Origin: Paludibacter sp.
Lineage (GTDB): Bacteria > Bacteroidota > Bacteroidia > Bacteroidales > Paludibacteraceae
Assembly (NCBI GenBank): GCA_028690665.1
Contig: JAQVAV010000003.1
Span: forward strand, 1-64,000
Direction: 5' to 3'
Length of the DNA stretch: 64,000 bases
In this document: positions 43,469-53,129 of the stretch, piece after piece
Layout of the letters: the number at the start of each line of letters is the position of its first letter
How positions within the stretch are numbered: the first letter of the stretch is position 1
Made by a program: the position numbers and the translations under genes
Notes under the pieces: model-generated
Database searches by the model: none
Told to the model about the DNA's origin: nothing
Seen by the model: the letters and a program-made list of their open reading frames with translations, nothing else

Positions 43469-43777
43469 TTATTTTCGAAATGTTGTTTTAGCCAAATGTT
43501 TCAGAAAATCCCCGGGGTAATAAAATAGCATTCTTGGGCCTGAATAACTCATAACAATTTTAATTTGTTTGCGCATTTCCGGTCTGTAACAATGTACCTT
43601 GCACACTTTACAGGCAGGCTTATTTTCACCGAAAGAACATTTAGACAAACGGTTCAAGGCATAATCTTCCAGATCCAGGCAAGATTCACAAAGTCCTTTT
43701 TGTGTTCGATGCTTGTGCCGGCAATAAATAAGTATCATCTTAGAGACTATATCTTTCTCATATTCAATATCTCCCAT
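43469..43777 (-). CDS. YgbA_NO (nitrous-oxide-stimulated promoter) family protein
   Basis: A 102-aa cysteine/histidine-rich protein. Visible ligands include CRHKH, CESCLDL, CKVCKVHCYRP, and FYYPGDFLKHL near the end. This matches the YgbA_NO family, whose E. coli member is induced by nitric oxide and helps recovery from nitrosative stress. The cysteine pattern suggests metal or Fe-S binding. It stands alone on the minus strand with no terminator before yaaA's end. Confidence 0.85.
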   Translation of the reverse strand: MGDIEYEKDIVSKMILIYCRHKHRTQKGLCESCLDLEDYALNRLSKCSFGENKPACKVCKVHCYRPEMRKQIKIVMSYSGPRMLFYYPGDFLKHLAKTTFRK

Positions 43778-43869
43778 AAAATTTTCAATCGGAAGCCGCC
43801 TTATAATTACAGCAATATAAATTCAATATCATAAAACACACTCAACCAGACAATTAAAAATCATATTCA

Positions 43870-43906
43870 AAAGCCCCTTCGATATATTTTTCGAAAGGGC
43901 TTTTGC
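43870..43906. terminator. Terminator downstream of purine permease gene
   Basis: AAAGCCC-TTCGA and TCGAA-GGGCTTT pair around an AT-rich loop; both strands continue with T-rich sequence. It lies 67 bp past the permease stop on the minus strand. Confidence 0.75.
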
Positions 43907-43972
43907 TGTAATCAAATCTGGATTATTCCTTATTCTTATTTTCTGTATTACATAATAATACTACGATTATAA

Positions 43973-45262
43973 TTATATAAAAATATATTTCAGCATAAAG
44001 AGTACAGCCAAAATATACATAGGAATAGTCAATTTCTTAAAATTTCCAGCAAACATATTAATCAATACATAACTAAGTACCCCCAATGTAATACCTTCTG
44101 CAATACTATATGCCAAAGGCATGGCAATAATACAAATAAATGCAGGGATTGATTCCGAGAAATCGGTCAGATCAAGTTCCTTAATGGGCGACAACATAAA
44201 CAGCCCTACCAAAATAAGTGCAGGTGCAGTAGCAGCTCCAGGAACAGCTAAAAATACAGGAGCGAAAAACAAAGCCGCAGCAAAACATAAAGCTGTAACC
44301 AATGAAGTAAGTCCTGTACGTCCTCCTTCCGAAACTCCGGCAGCGCTTTCAACATAAGTTGTAACCGTACTTGTTCCGAGCATAGAACCAATTGTAGTTC
44401 CGACAGCATCGGCCATGAAGGCTTTTTTTACATTAGGAATCTTCCCATCTTTATCCAACATACCAGCTTTGCTTGAAACCCCAACCAAAGTGCCTAAAGT
44501 ATCAAAAATATCAACAAACAAGAAGGTAAATACAACGACCAACATATCTAAACTAAATACATTACTGAAATCAAATTTAAAGAAAATCGGTTCAATTGAA
44601 GGAGGCGTATCAATTACACCTGTAAAATGTGTAATTCCCATAGGAATTCCGATGATCGTTGTTACAATAATACCAATAAGTAAATCTCCCTTTACCTTTT
44701 TAATAATTAATACAGAAGTAATCAACAATCCTATAAATGCAAGTAATGCAGGTCCGGAAGTAATAGAGCCTAAATGAACGAGAGTAGCATCACTGTTTAC
44801 AATAATCCCGGCATTTTGTAAGCCGATAAATGCAATAAAAAGCCCGATACCTGCACTAATAGCTGTTTTAATAGAATTTGGAATCGCATCAACAATAGCC
44901 TCACGTACATTGAACAGCGTAAGCAAAATAAAAATAATACCTTCAATCAAAACCGCCGTAAGAGCAAATTGCCAGGAATAGCCCATGCCCAAAACTACCG
45001 AAAAAGCAAAGAATGCATTTAATCCCATACCCGGAGCCAAAGCAAAAGGCAACTTTGCCCATAACGCCATAACAAGGGTACCTATAATGGCAGCTACAGC
45101 CGTAGTCGTAAACAGCGAATTGGGGTTCATACCTGTTGCAGATAAAATACTCGGGTTTACAGCCAGAATATAAGCCATTGTAAGAAATGTAGTTATACCG
45201 GCAATAACTTCTGTACGTACAGAAGTTCCGTTTTCGCTGAGTTTAAAATATTTTTCGAACAT
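43973..45262 (-). CDS. NCS2/AzgA-type purine permease
   Basis: A 429-aa transporter with about 12-14 hydrophobic helices. The opening GTSVRTEVIAGITTFLTMAY followed by ILAVNPSIL is the hallmark of the AzgA-like (PbuG/PbuO, hypoxanthine/guanine) branch. It imports purine bases by proton symport. It follows the DUF5020 gene by 19 bp on the same strand, and the two probably share the promoter at 46197-46204. Confidence 0.92.
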   Translation of the reverse strand: MFEKYFKLSENGTSVRTEVIAGITTFLTMAYILAVNPSILSATGMNPNSLFTTTAVAAIIGTLVMALWAKLPFALAPGMGLNAFFAFSVVLGMGYSWQFALTAVLIEGIIFILLTLFNVREAIVDAIPNSIKTAISAGIGLFIAFIGLQNAGIIVNSDATLVHLGSITSGPALLAFIGLLITSVLIIKKVKGDLLIGIIVTTIIGIPMGITHFTGVIDTPPSIEPIFFKFDFSNVFSLDMLVVVFTFLFVDIFDTLGTLVGVSSKAGMLDKDGKIPNVKKAFMADAVGTTIGSMLGTSTVTTYVESAAGVSEGGRTGLTSLVTALCFAAALFFAPVFLAVPGAATAPALILVGLFMLSPIKELDLTDFSESIPAFICIIAMPLAYSIAEGITLGVLSYVLINMFAGNFKKLTIPMYILAVLFMLKYIFI

Positions 45263-45281
45263 ATTTAGCTAATTTTATTGA

Positions 45282-45986
45282 TTAAAAATTCCATTTTACC
45301 GCAAGTGTCGGACAAACTTTAAAACCTTTCACTGCAGAAAAATTACTTGCAACCTCTACTTCTCCTCCAAGCGATAAATGTTCCGTCGCATTATACCAAA
45401 ACTGAGGTTCGCTAATGAATACAAATTTTGTATCAACAGGAGTTATACCATTGCCATGAGCATCATAATAATTTGTATTATCTTCCCGCCAAAAATCAGC
45501 AAAACCCGAGGCCGTAAATTTTTTATTGAAAAAGTTCAGTGTCCAGACACCAGTAAGTTGAAATGAAGCATCATTTTTGCCCTGAATATATTTATAAAGC
45601 ACTTTAAAATTCAAAAATTTAGTAAAGCTGTTATCATGCCAACCATAATCAACGCCACCAAGCCAGGCATTATTAATAGGATAGTAATTTGAATTGGACT
45701 GAAACATTCCACCATTGTATTCCACATGAGCACTAAACGGGCCATTCCAGAATTTCAAACAACGAGCAATTTCCATATATGCCAAAGAAGGATGATTACC
45801 ATCGGGGCTATTATAGTCAATATCCACGAAAAAGAAAGTGTTTCCCCAATCATCGGGCTTGAACATTTCCAAAGTTGAAGTGAAATACTTACGTCCCTGA
45901 CCGAAATCATAATGTAACTGAAGGTTTGTTTGCGCGTAAGCTGAAATTCCCAACAGCAAAGCGAATGCGAAAATTACTTTTCTCAT
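45282..45986 (-). CDS. DUF5020 outer-membrane protein
   Basis: A 234-aa protein with signal peptide (KVIFAFALLLGISAYAQ) and a barrel-like mature part rich in aromatic strands: LQLHYDFGQGRKYFTSTLEM, then GNTFFFVDIDYN. It ends in VKWNF, a typical barrel C-terminus. DUF5020 resembles nucleoside-specific channel (Tsx-like) barrels. Its coupling with a purine permease supports a role in nucleoside or purine entry across the outer membrane; this is inference from context. Confidence 0.82.
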   Translation of the reverse strand: MRKVIFAFALLLGISAYAQTNLQLHYDFGQGRKYFTSTLEMFKPDDWGNTFFFVDIDYNSPDGNHPSLAYMEIARCLKFWNGPFSAHVEYNGGMFQSNSNYYPINNAWLGGVDYGWHDNSFTKFLNFKVLYKYIQGKNDASFQLTGVWTLNFFNKKFTASGFADFWREDNTNYYDAHGNGITPVDTKFVFISEPQFWYNATEHLSLGGEVEVASNFSAVKGFKVCPTLAVKWNF

Positions 45987-46196
45987 AAAAATTGTGTTTT
46001 AAAATTTATTAATCAATGGTTTTTTAGAAACTATATTTGTTTATTCTATTTTATACACTGCAATGAATAAGCAAAGGGTAGGTCAGTGAAAATTTTACCA
46101 TATTTCACATATTTTTTTGAATACCTGCGAGTAAAAACATGTAAATAACTGTATATATGCAGATTAAGTCTACGTTGTAATAAAAATAACAAGTCG
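45987..46196 (-). promoter_or_regulatory. Long 5' leader of the DUF5020-permease unit
   Basis: About 200 bases lie between the -7 box and the DUF5020 ATG. On the minus strand it contains a hairpin GTGAAA...TTTCAC around TATGGTAAAAT, and GGTA/TACC segments that could close an outer stem (about 46078-46130). The order of motifs is vaguely like a purine aptamer but the consensus core is not there. It may be a structured leader. Confidence 0.3.
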
Positions 46197-46204
46197 CAAA
46201 TATA
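46197..46204 (-). promoter_or_regulatory. -7 box of DUF5020-permease unit
   Basis: TATATTTG on the minus strand. No clear -33 TTTG at the best spacing. The rest of 46205-46378 is AT-rich and holds nothing else I recognise. Confidence 0.4.
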
Positions 46205-46378
46205 ATACTTTAAATGCTAAATTTATAATCATTTTTTCAGTATATTTTATATACAGACTATACCAAAATTCATTATAAATTTCTTTTCAAAAGTATATTA
46301 ACAATAAACTTTATACGATTATTCTTTGTTCATATAGAATTTAACAAAGCAACCTGTTATTCTAATCCAGGAAAAGTA

Positions 46379-46386
46379 TACTTTTG
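46379..46386 (+). promoter_or_regulatory. -7 box of EamA exporter gene
   Basis: TACTTTTG lies 28 bp before the ATG at 46415. Confidence 0.5.
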
Positions 46387-46414
46387 CAGCCGGATTTTTA
46401 ATTAAATAGAATTC

Positions 46415-47272
46415 ATGTATAAAGAACGTCCCTGGTTACACTATGTACTTCTTTTTTTCGGTGTATTTTGCATATCATGGTCTGCCATTCTCGTAAAAAT
46501 AGCCAATATCAGTGGATTTGGATCCGGATTTTACCGATTATTGTTTGGAACGATAGGCATTCTTCCTATATGGTTGTATTTCAAAAAACCAATAACAGAC
46601 ATGCACGGAGTCAGGATAGCAATTATATGCGGAATTCTTTTTGCCTGCGACATTGCCCTATGGAATTCATCTATTATGCTTTCAAAGGCATCGATCTCAA
46701 CTTTGTTAGCAAATCTTTCACCCGTATGGGTCGGACTTGGAACCATGTTATTTATGAAAGAAAAACCTAAAAAAATTTTCTGGATCGGCACAATTATTTC
46801 AATTGCCGGAGTAACAATAATTATCGGACTAAGCGAAATTTTAGGAACCGGACTCAATAAAGGCAGTTGGTTAGCCATTGGAGCAAGCATATTTTATGGT
46901 GCATATTTACTTACAGTAAAAAAAGGACGCAGCAAATTAGATACTTTTTCTTTTACAACTATATCAATGATTTCCAGTACATTTGTACTCGGCATTATTT
47001 GTTTTGCGACAGGGACTCAGTTAACAGGATTCAACACAACAACCTGGGGATCCTTGGTTTTATTGGGATTAGTGCCACAAGTACTGGGCTGGCTGTCAAT
47101 CAATCAAGCTTTAGGACATATTCACCCGACAGTTGCATCAGTCAGTCTATTAAGTCAGACTATTTTTACAGCAATATTTTCGTTACCGGTACTTGGAGAG
47201 ATATTAAATATAAATGAAATTGCTGGCGCAGGTATTGTTCTTACAGGTATTTACCTCGTAAACAAAAAGTAA
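46415..47272 (+). CDS. EamA/DMT-superfamily transporter
   Basis: A 285-aa membrane protein with about ten hydrophobic helices in two EamA repeats (residues about 8-140 and 150-285). SWSAILVKIANISGFGSGFY and LANLSPVWVGLGTMLFMKEK are typical. Members export metabolites such as amino acids; the substrate is not evident. It is followed after 49 bp by a radical SAM gene on the same strand. Confidence 0.88.
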   Translation: MYKERPWLHYVLLFFGVFCISWSAILVKIANISGFGSGFYRLLFGTIGILPIWLYFKKPITDMHGVRIAIICGILFACDIALWNSSIMLSKASISTLLANLSPVWVGLGTMLFMKEKPKKIFWIGTIISIAGVTIIIGLSEILGTGLNKGSWLAIGASIFYGAYLLTVKKGRSKLDTFSFTTISMISSTFVLGIICFATGTQLTGFNTTTWGSLVLLGLVPQVLGWLSINQALGHIHPTVASVSLLSQTIFTAIFSLPVLGEILNINEIAGAGIVLTGIYLVNKK

Positions 47273-47321
47273 ATTTCAACGTTTAAAATCTTTAAAGGGA
47301 CAAACTCTACAAATTAGCAGC

Positions 47322-48263
47322 ATGTATTTTATAGACAACAACAGCAACAGGTATCTAAATTACAACAACATATTAAAGTCGGAATTCAGCGAACGCGTAC
47401 AAAAGATTTCCATTAATGCCGGTTTTACATGCCCCAACCGGGATGGAAGTAAAGGTGTCGGAGGTTGCACCTATTGCAATAATCAAACTTTCAGCCCACA
47501 ATACTGCAAACCGACTAAAACCATTACACAGCAAATAGAAGAAGGTATCGATTTTTTCAAACACAAATATGATGGTCAGGTGTATTTAGCTTATTTTCAG
47601 TCGTACACCAACACTTATGACAAGTTAGATAAATTGAAAAAAGTTTACGAAGAAGCCCTCAATCATCCCAAAGTAGTTGGTTTGGTCATCGGCACACGAC
47701 CCGACTGCGTGAATGACGAATTGCTTGATTATTTTGCCGAATTGTCGAAAAAATGGTACGTTATGGTTGAATATGGTATTGAATCAACCGATGATCGTAC
47801 CCTGGAATTTATCAACCGGGGACACGACTATGCATGTGCCGAAAAAGCTATTCGTAACACAGCAGCACGGGGCATCCGAACCGGAGCACATCTTATCTTA
47901 GGCCTGCCACGTGAGTCGCGCAATAAAATATTGAACCACGCCATCAAAATTTCAAAACTGCCGCTTACTGCGATTAAGCTACATCAACTTCAATTAATAA
48001 AGGGAACCCAAATGGCCAGACAATATGCAGAACATCCCAATTGGTTCAAGCTTTACACTGCCGAAGAATATATTGACCTCGTAATTGATTTCATTGAACT
48101 ACTAAACCCCAAAATAGCGATAGAAAGAATGATCTCGCAATCCCCTCCGGGTTTTGTAATTGCTCCGGAATGGGGACTGAAAAATTTTGAGTTTATCGTA
48201 AAAGTTGAAAGACAAATGAATTTACGCAACGCACGGCAGGGAAGACTTTCTAATGGTTTATAA
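47322..48263 (+). CDS. TIGR01212-type radical SAM protein (YhcC)
   Basis: A 313-aa radical SAM enzyme. The Fe-S cysteines lie in CPNRDGSKGVGGCTYC, the unusual spacing of the YhcC/TIGR01212 family, followed by NNQTFSPQYC. GTRPDCVND and RTGAHLILGLPRE belong to the barrel. YhcC-like proteins are widely conserved and their substrate is not settled. No partner is obvious besides the EamA gene upstream. Confidence 0.9.
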   Translation: MYFIDNNSNRYLNYNNILKSEFSERVQKISINAGFTCPNRDGSKGVGGCTYCNNQTFSPQYCKPTKTITQQIEEGIDFFKHKYDGQVYLAYFQSYTNTYDKLDKLKKVYEEALNHPKVVGLVIGTRPDCVNDELLDYFAELSKKWYVMVEYGIESTDDRTLEFINRGHDYACAEKAIRNTAARGIRTGAHLILGLPRESRNKILNHAIKISKLPLTAIKLHQLQLIKGTQMARQYAEHPNWFKLYTAEEYIDLVIDFIELLNPKIAIERMISQSPPGFVIAPEWGLKNFEFIVKVERQMNLRNARQGRLSNGL

Positions 48264-48548
48264 TCTGTGTAGTGATTAGTCTATAGTAAATATAGAAATA
48301 CACGGGCGGCTGACATAGGCCAGCGATAATTTATTGGCAAAAACACCATTGACGGGGATTTAGAGTCAAAAAAACTCGTTCTCCCTCGCGGATATTGTTT
48401 TGGATCAGATATTCTGAGGGTGTCCAATAAGTAATTTATCCACGAGTTACCCTTAGTTTGCAGTATGGAAATTTATGTTCAGAATAGGCAGTTATTGGGC
48501 ACCTCCTTATATATAAATAGTAATCAACTCTTTGCTACAACTTTTTTC
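48264..48548. other. Intergenic interval before RluA-type gene end
   Basis: About 285 bases without a gene. It has a lone GAGGGTGTCC motif at 48416-48425, similar to the left arm of terminators at 28702 and 59750 but without its pairing arm nearby. No strong terminator is seen for either convergent gene. Confidence 0.35.
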
Positions 48549-49451
48549 TCAATGAAAAACATTCAAAAAGCTCCGTGGAACAGGAGTTCCAAATTTCACC
48601 TCCTTTTTGGTAGCCGGATGAATGAAAGTCAGTTCCCGGGCATGAAGGCCGAGCCGGCCAATCGGGGAAAGCGTTGAACCATATTTTTTATCTCCGGCAA
48701 TAGGATGCCCGATTCCCTGTAAATGAACACGAATCTGGTTTTTTCGTCCAGTTTCAAGTTGAATTTCCAATAAAGAAAATTGGTCGTTATATTTTACCCG
48801 ACGAAAATGGGTCACTGCCTCCTGACCTCCGTTATCCACCGGACTTGAATGAATTTTAAGTGATTTCGGGTTTTCGGTAAGCCATGTACGAATCGTTCCT
48901 TTTTCCTGTTCTACAGTGCCTTCGACAAGCGCCACATAAACACGACGTGTTACAATGCGATGCCAGTTCTCCTGCAAAGCAAGCTGCACATCCCGGCTTT
49001 TGGCAAACATAATAACACCGGAAGTCTCTCTGTCAAGACGATGAACTACAAAAATACGATTCCGCGGAGAACTTTTCTTTACGTAATTCTTCAGGATAGA
49101 AAAAGCAGTTACCTCGTCGCCTTTTCCTGTGCTCACTGTCAGCAGTCCTTCTTTTTTTTCCACTACAATAATGTCTTCATCTTCATACATTATTTTCAGT
49201 TTCGGATGTATTAACTCCACATTGCCACGCGAGCTGCTCACTACGACAATGTCATTAGGTTTCAAAGGAGCATTGAACTGGGTAGTAATTGTCCCGTTCA
49301 CCATCACCTGCCGGTGACTAAGAAGCGATTTTACGGAATTGCGGCTCATTCCGCCCATTTTGGCCAAAAGAAAAGCCATTAGATCAACCGGTTCGGAAAC
49401 CGTCAGTTTTGTACCTTTATCAGCAGGTTTGCTGGGTTTATTTGTTTTCAT
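48549..49451 (-). CDS. RluA-family pseudouridine synthase
   Basis: A 300-aa RNA pseudouridine synthase. An S4-like N-terminal segment (FLLAKMGGMSRNSVKSLLSH, residues about 27-46) precedes the catalytic domain with HRLDRETSGVIMFAKS, where the aspartate is the nucleophile. IRVHLQGIGHPIAGDKKYG is the second conserved block. The target uridine in rRNA or tRNA cannot be told from sequence. It follows the FAD oxidoreductase gene by 33 bp. Confidence 0.93.
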   Translation of the reverse strand: MKTNKPSKPADKGTKLTVSEPVDLMAFLLAKMGGMSRNSVKSLLSHRQVMVNGTITTQFNAPLKPNDIVVVSSSRGNVELIHPKLKIMYEDEDIIVVEKKEGLLTVSTGKGDEVTAFSILKNYVKKSSPRNRIFVVHRLDRETSGVIMFAKSRDVQLALQENWHRIVTRRVYVALVEGTVEQEKGTIRTWLTENPKSLKIHSSPVDNGGQEAVTHFRRVKYNDQFSLLEIQLETGRKNQIRVHLQGIGHPIAGDKKYGSTLSPIGRLGLHARELTFIHPATKKEVKFGTPVPRSFLNVFH

Positions 49452-49484
49452 TCAATTTATTTTGACTGAATTTTACTCAGTAAT

Positions 49485-51062
49485 TTATTCGGGAACAACT
49501 ATTCCCATTCCTTTTGCCACTGCAATGGCAGCATTTTCTCCATCGATGGCCGACGATGTAATTCCGCCGGAATATCCGGAACCTTCTCCTGCCGGAAACA
49601 ATCCTTTTACATCGGGGTGCTGTCCTGTCTCGGGATCGCGGGGAATACGAACAGCCGAAGATGAGCGGGTTTCAACCCCGACAACAACTGCTTCGTTAGT
49701 AAGATAACCGTGCATTTTCCGGTCGAACATTTTAAAGGCATCCCTCAAACGGCTTGAGATATGCTCGGGTAACCAAAAATGCATAGGAGAAGCAATTAAA
49801 CCGGGCATATAAGAACAATCCGGAAGATCGGCAGAAACTTTACCCCGGACAAAATCCAACAAACGCTGAGCCGGAGCTGTCTGTCCCAAGCCGCCGTTAT
49901 TTTTATAGGCAAGATTTTCAAGATACTGCTGAAACCTCAATCCGGCCAAAGCTCCATACTGTTGGAATTCTTCGGGAATATCCTGAGGCTGAATTTCAAC
50001 AACAATTCCGGAATTAGCATAAGGAGAATTACGACGCGATGCAGACATGCCGTTTACCACAATTTCCGAATCGGAAGTTCCGGCAGGGACAATACGACCT
50101 CCCGGGCACATACAAAACGAATAAACGCCACGTTCGTTCACCTGCTCCACCAAGCTGTAACTTGCAGCCGGAAGATATTCGCCACGCTCTTTACAATGAT
50201 ACTGGATGCTGTCGATCAGCGTTTGAGGATGCTCTACCCTCACTCCCATGGCAAATCCTTTCGGTTCGAGACGAATATGTTGGGTATCGAGCATTTCGAA
50301 AATATCGTGAGCCGAATGCCCGGTAGCAAGTATCATTGCATCTGCCTGATACGTATTTCCAAGATTGGTTTTACAACCCTTCAACGCACCATTCTCAATG
50401 ATTATTTCGGTCAGCTTCTCTTCAAAATGAATTTCTCCACCACAATCTGTAATGGTTTTACTCATATTGGCAACTACAAGCGGCAATTTATCGGAACCGA
50501 TATGCGGATGAGCGTCGTACAGGATTTCTTCGGCAGCTCCATGATGATGAAAAATTTCATAGATACGGTGTACATTTCCCTTTTTCTTGGAACGGGAATA
50601 AAGTTTACCATCCGAAAAAGTTCCGGCTCCTCCTTCACCAAAACAGTAATTTGATTCCGGGTTAAATCCTTTTTTCAAATTAAGCTGGGCAATATCCGAT
50701 TTCCGGTTTTGGGCATTTTTACCTCGTTCGAGGATAATTGGTTTTAATCCAAGTTCGATCAATTTCAACGCGGCAAAAAGTCCGGCAGGACCGGCACCTA
50801 TAACTAAAACAGGTTTTTTATCACCAACCTGTTCATAATTAAAAACCTCGTAAGTTGTTGCAGACGGCTGTTCATCGACAAAGACATCAATACTCAGATT
50901 GATTCTAGGTTGAAATGAACGTGCATCAATAGATTTCCGGACAATGCGCATTGCAGTAATACTGTCCGGTCGAATCTTTAATTTTGTCGAAACAATTTTT
51001 TTAATTTGCTCTATTTTCTCCGCCTGTTCAGGAGATATAATTATTTGTACTCGGGTATTCAT
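49485..51062 (-). CDS. FAD-dependent oxidoreductase (COG2509 type)
   Basis: A 525-aa flavoprotein. The FAD/NAD Rossmann motif is VLVIGAGPAGLFAALKLIEL (about residue 80), and GRKVR-like binding residues recur. It ends ...GLFPAGEGSGYSGGITSSAI, the FAD-contact motif of this class. The first 75 residues form a small ferredoxin-like domain before the FAD fold, typical of the uncharacterised COG2509 dehydrogenases. The redox substrate is unknown. It is cotranscribed with the downstream RluA-type gene. Confidence 0.88.
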   Translation of the reverse strand: MNTRVQIIISPEQAEKIEQIKKIVSTKLKIRPDSITAMRIVRKSIDARSFQPRINLSIDVFVDEQPSATTYEVFNYEQVGDKKPVLVIGAGPAGLFAALKLIELGLKPIILERGKNAQNRKSDIAQLNLKKGFNPESNYCFGEGGAGTFSDGKLYSRSKKKGNVHRIYEIFHHHGAAEEILYDAHPHIGSDKLPLVVANMSKTITDCGGEIHFEEKLTEIIIENGALKGCKTNLGNTYQADAMILATGHSAHDIFEMLDTQHIRLEPKGFAMGVRVEHPQTLIDSIQYHCKERGEYLPAASYSLVEQVNERGVYSFCMCPGGRIVPAGTSDSEIVVNGMSASRRNSPYANSGIVVEIQPQDIPEEFQQYGALAGLRFQQYLENLAYKNNGGLGQTAPAQRLLDFVRGKVSADLPDCSYMPGLIASPMHFWLPEHISSRLRDAFKMFDRKMHGYLTNEAVVVGVETRSSSAVRIPRDPETGQHPDVKGLFPAGEGSGYSGGITSSAIDGENAAIAVAKGMGIVVPE

Positions 51063-51082
51063 ATTTTTTGAAAAAATGTTTG

Positions 51083-51090
51083 CAAAGATA
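51083..51090 (-). promoter_or_regulatory. -7 box of the FAD oxidoreductase gene
   Basis: TATCTTTG on the minus strand, 20 bp before the ATG, giving a very short leader. Confidence 0.45.
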
Positions 51091-51105
51091 CATAAAAACT
51101 AATGA

Positions 51106-52317
51106 CTAATTAATTCTCACTGTGAGTTTCACAGTCCTGTCGGTTTTCGACCAGACAGGGGACTTTTTTATCAAACGCAAAAACTCCTCTTCAAGTTCTT
51201 CACAATTGCATTTTATTATCTGAACATCGACAGGTTTGCCTGATTCATCAATACGAAATTTCACTTTTAATGTTGATTTTTCGCCATCACACAAATATTT
51301 TAAACGATGCTCGTTGAAATATTTTTTAAATTCTTTTTCGCCAAACTTATAGCTACCGGCAGCTACTCCGGCAACATTACCAGTAAGTGCCGAATCAATA
51401 TTCCCGGGACTAACCTTCTTATTCACAATTATAACTTCATTTAAAGCGAGATTATCGGGCTTTAACCTGAATATAGCACTGTCTCCGGGCAAAGAAATTT
51501 CTTCTTTCTGATAACCAATATAAGAAGCCCATAATTTATCGTCTTTGTTTTTAGAAACAGGCAAAACAAACCGTCCGTTCAAATCGGTAACCACTCCGTC
51601 ATAGGCGCTGGTATATTTCACTCTAGCACCTATCATAGGTTCTCCATGTTCATTCAACACACGTCCGTAGATAATTTTATTCTGTTTATTTACAGATTTT
51701 AGCGAACTTGTTCCACGAATCCTTATTACCGGATTGGATTTTGCTTCCGATTTATCGGTGTCAGTCCTATCCGAAGCGGCAACTGTCAGCAAAGACTTTA
51801 CTGAAACAGCTTCATCGTTACCATCAGTCTCTTCAACAACATTATCTTCTTTATCTTCAACAGAAACTGCTGCTATTCTCTTATTTTCAGCAACAATTAA
51901 TTTCTTAGGTTTTTTCTTAGGTTCTGTTTTTACAACCTCTTTATTTTCCTGTAATTCAGGATATTCATCCGACTTTGCAACCGGCAATTCTTTCTGTTTG
52001 GCTTCCGGAACAATATCTTTCACAGCCAACGGTTCAGGAGAGTTTTCCGACTGTCTGAATAACACTGAAATCCCGATTAAAAGTGTCAATGCGGCAGCAA
52101 CGGACAAAATCCACATACGTAAATGAACTGGGCTTTTCTTATTTGATTTCTTGTCAATTTCTTTTTCAAGCTCCCCGATTACAGACAAATGATCGGCCTG
52201 AATACCATCGAAACCATCGATAGCATCTTCAAAGAAGGGATCATTCAAAGCTTGTTGCTCTAATTTATTGGCTTCACGCCCCATCCTTTTTCCCTGTATG
52301 TAATCTTTAAAAGTCAT
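51106..52317 (-). CDS. Anti-sigma-like membrane protein with CarboxypepD_reg and TonB-like ends
   Basis: A 403-aa single-pass membrane protein. The cytosolic part (residues 1-66) is followed by one helix (LRMWILSVAAALTLLIGISV, about 67-86). Then come an acidic/lysine-rich stalk (about 90-180), a carboxypeptidase-regulatory-like domain (IIYGRVLNEHGEPMIGARVK to about 290) and a C-terminal TonB-like region (about 320-403; LKVKFRIDESGKPVDVQIIK). Its ATG overlaps the sigma factor stop by four bases, so it is most likely that sigma factor's membrane regulator. This design is recurrent in Bacteroidetes sigma/VWA loci. Confidence 0.8.
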   Translation of the reverse strand: MTFKDYIQGKRMGREANKLEQQALNDPFFEDAIDGFDGIQADHLSVIGELEKEIDKKSNKKSPVHLRMWILSVAAALTLLIGISVLFRQSENSPEPLAVKDIVPEAKQKELPVAKSDEYPELQENKEVVKTEPKKKPKKLIVAENKRIAAVSVEDKEDNVVEETDGNDEAVSVKSLLTVAASDRTDTDKSEAKSNPVIRIRGTSSLKSVNKQNKIIYGRVLNEHGEPMIGARVKYTSAYDGVVTDLNGRFVLPVSKNKDDKLWASYIGYQKEEISLPGDSAIFRLKPDNLALNEVIIVNKKVSPGNIDSALTGNVAGVAAGSYKFGEKEFKKYFNEHRLKYLCDGEKSTLKVKFRIDESGKPVDVQIIKCNCEELEEEFLRLIKKSPVWSKTDRTVKLTVRIN

Positions 52318-52901
52318 TTAGTTATTTTTTCCTTTCCGCTCAGGACTTTCAGAATGCAATTTTTCAGATTCCGTTTTCCATTTTGTATATAACTTTTTAC
52401 CTTACTCAAAGCATAACCGGTAATTTCAACTATATCGGCGTATGATTGTTCCTCTATGTAAAACAGCTGAATGCTCCGGTGCTGTTCTTCCGGCAAAGTC
52501 CCCATGCAATAGTCCAACGCAGCGACTTCTTCCGCTGTTTGCGGTTTATCTGTTAGAGTAAATAATGCTTGATTTTCCACAAAAGCATCTTCAATATTAA
52601 TATATTTCACACGATTTTCCTTTCTTAAAACATGCAAACAATGATTCTTAACCACTGAATAAAGCCATGTATTGAAATTTGATATTTCGTATTGTAACAC
52701 TTTCTCTGTAAGAGTTTGAAAAATATCCATAACGGCATCTTTTGCAGCCTCCTGTTCGCCCAGATATTTAAGACATGTACCGTAAATTTTCGGAATATAA
52801 CGCTTGTACAATTCACCAAAGTATGATACATCTTTACTTTCGGCATACAGCCTTAGCAATTCTGCATCATCCATATTGTTTATTTCTTTATTGTTTTTCA
52901 A
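52314..52901 (-). CDS. ECF-type RNA polymerase sigma factor
   Basis: A 195-aa sigma-70 family protein with region 2 (FGELYKRYIPKIYGTCLKYL, then AAKDAVMDIFQTL and NTWLYSVVKNHCL) and region 4 (LPEEQHRSIQLFYIEEQSYA, then DIVEITGYALSKVKSYIQNG). It is translationally coupled to the membrane regulator downstream. The divergent VWA surface protein at 53130 is a likely target. ECF systems of this form usually sense envelope stress. Confidence 0.92.
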   Translation of the reverse strand: MKNNKEINNMDDAELLRLYAESKDVSYFGELYKRYIPKIYGTCLKYLGEQEAAKDAVMDIFQTLTEKVLQYEISNFNTWLYSVVKNHCLHVLRKENRVKYINIEDAFVENQALFTLTDKPQTAEEVAALDYCMGTLPEEQHRSIQLFYIEEQSYADIVEITGYALSKVKSYIQNGKRNLKNCILKVLSGKEKITK

Positions 52902-52932
52902 GCAGTTATATTTTATTGCATTATTTTTTTAC

Positions 52933-52940
52933 AAAAATAG
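52933..52940 (-). promoter_or_regulatory. -7 box of the ECF sigma gene
   Basis: TATTTTTG on the minus strand, 31 bp before the ATG. A promoter for the divergent VWA gene is not clear; it may use the ECF sigma factor itself. Confidence 0.4.
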
Positions 52941-53129
52941 AAAAATTTTTCTGTCCAATTTATGGAATCCGGGAGCAAAATGGATCTAATAGACAGAAAC
53001 AGGATATTAAAGTCTGGACATTGGAACAAAGAACAAAGAATAATGTACCAATGAGACAATTAGCCAATGTGCTTCATGAACTCTATAAACTACTAAAAAA
53101 CAAAAATACTAATATAAAAAACAAACATC

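Noticed and set aside
45987-46196. Purine riboswitch upstream of the permease unit
   Set aside because: An ATATGG-like string and complementary segments exist, but the conserved three-way-junction core is missing.
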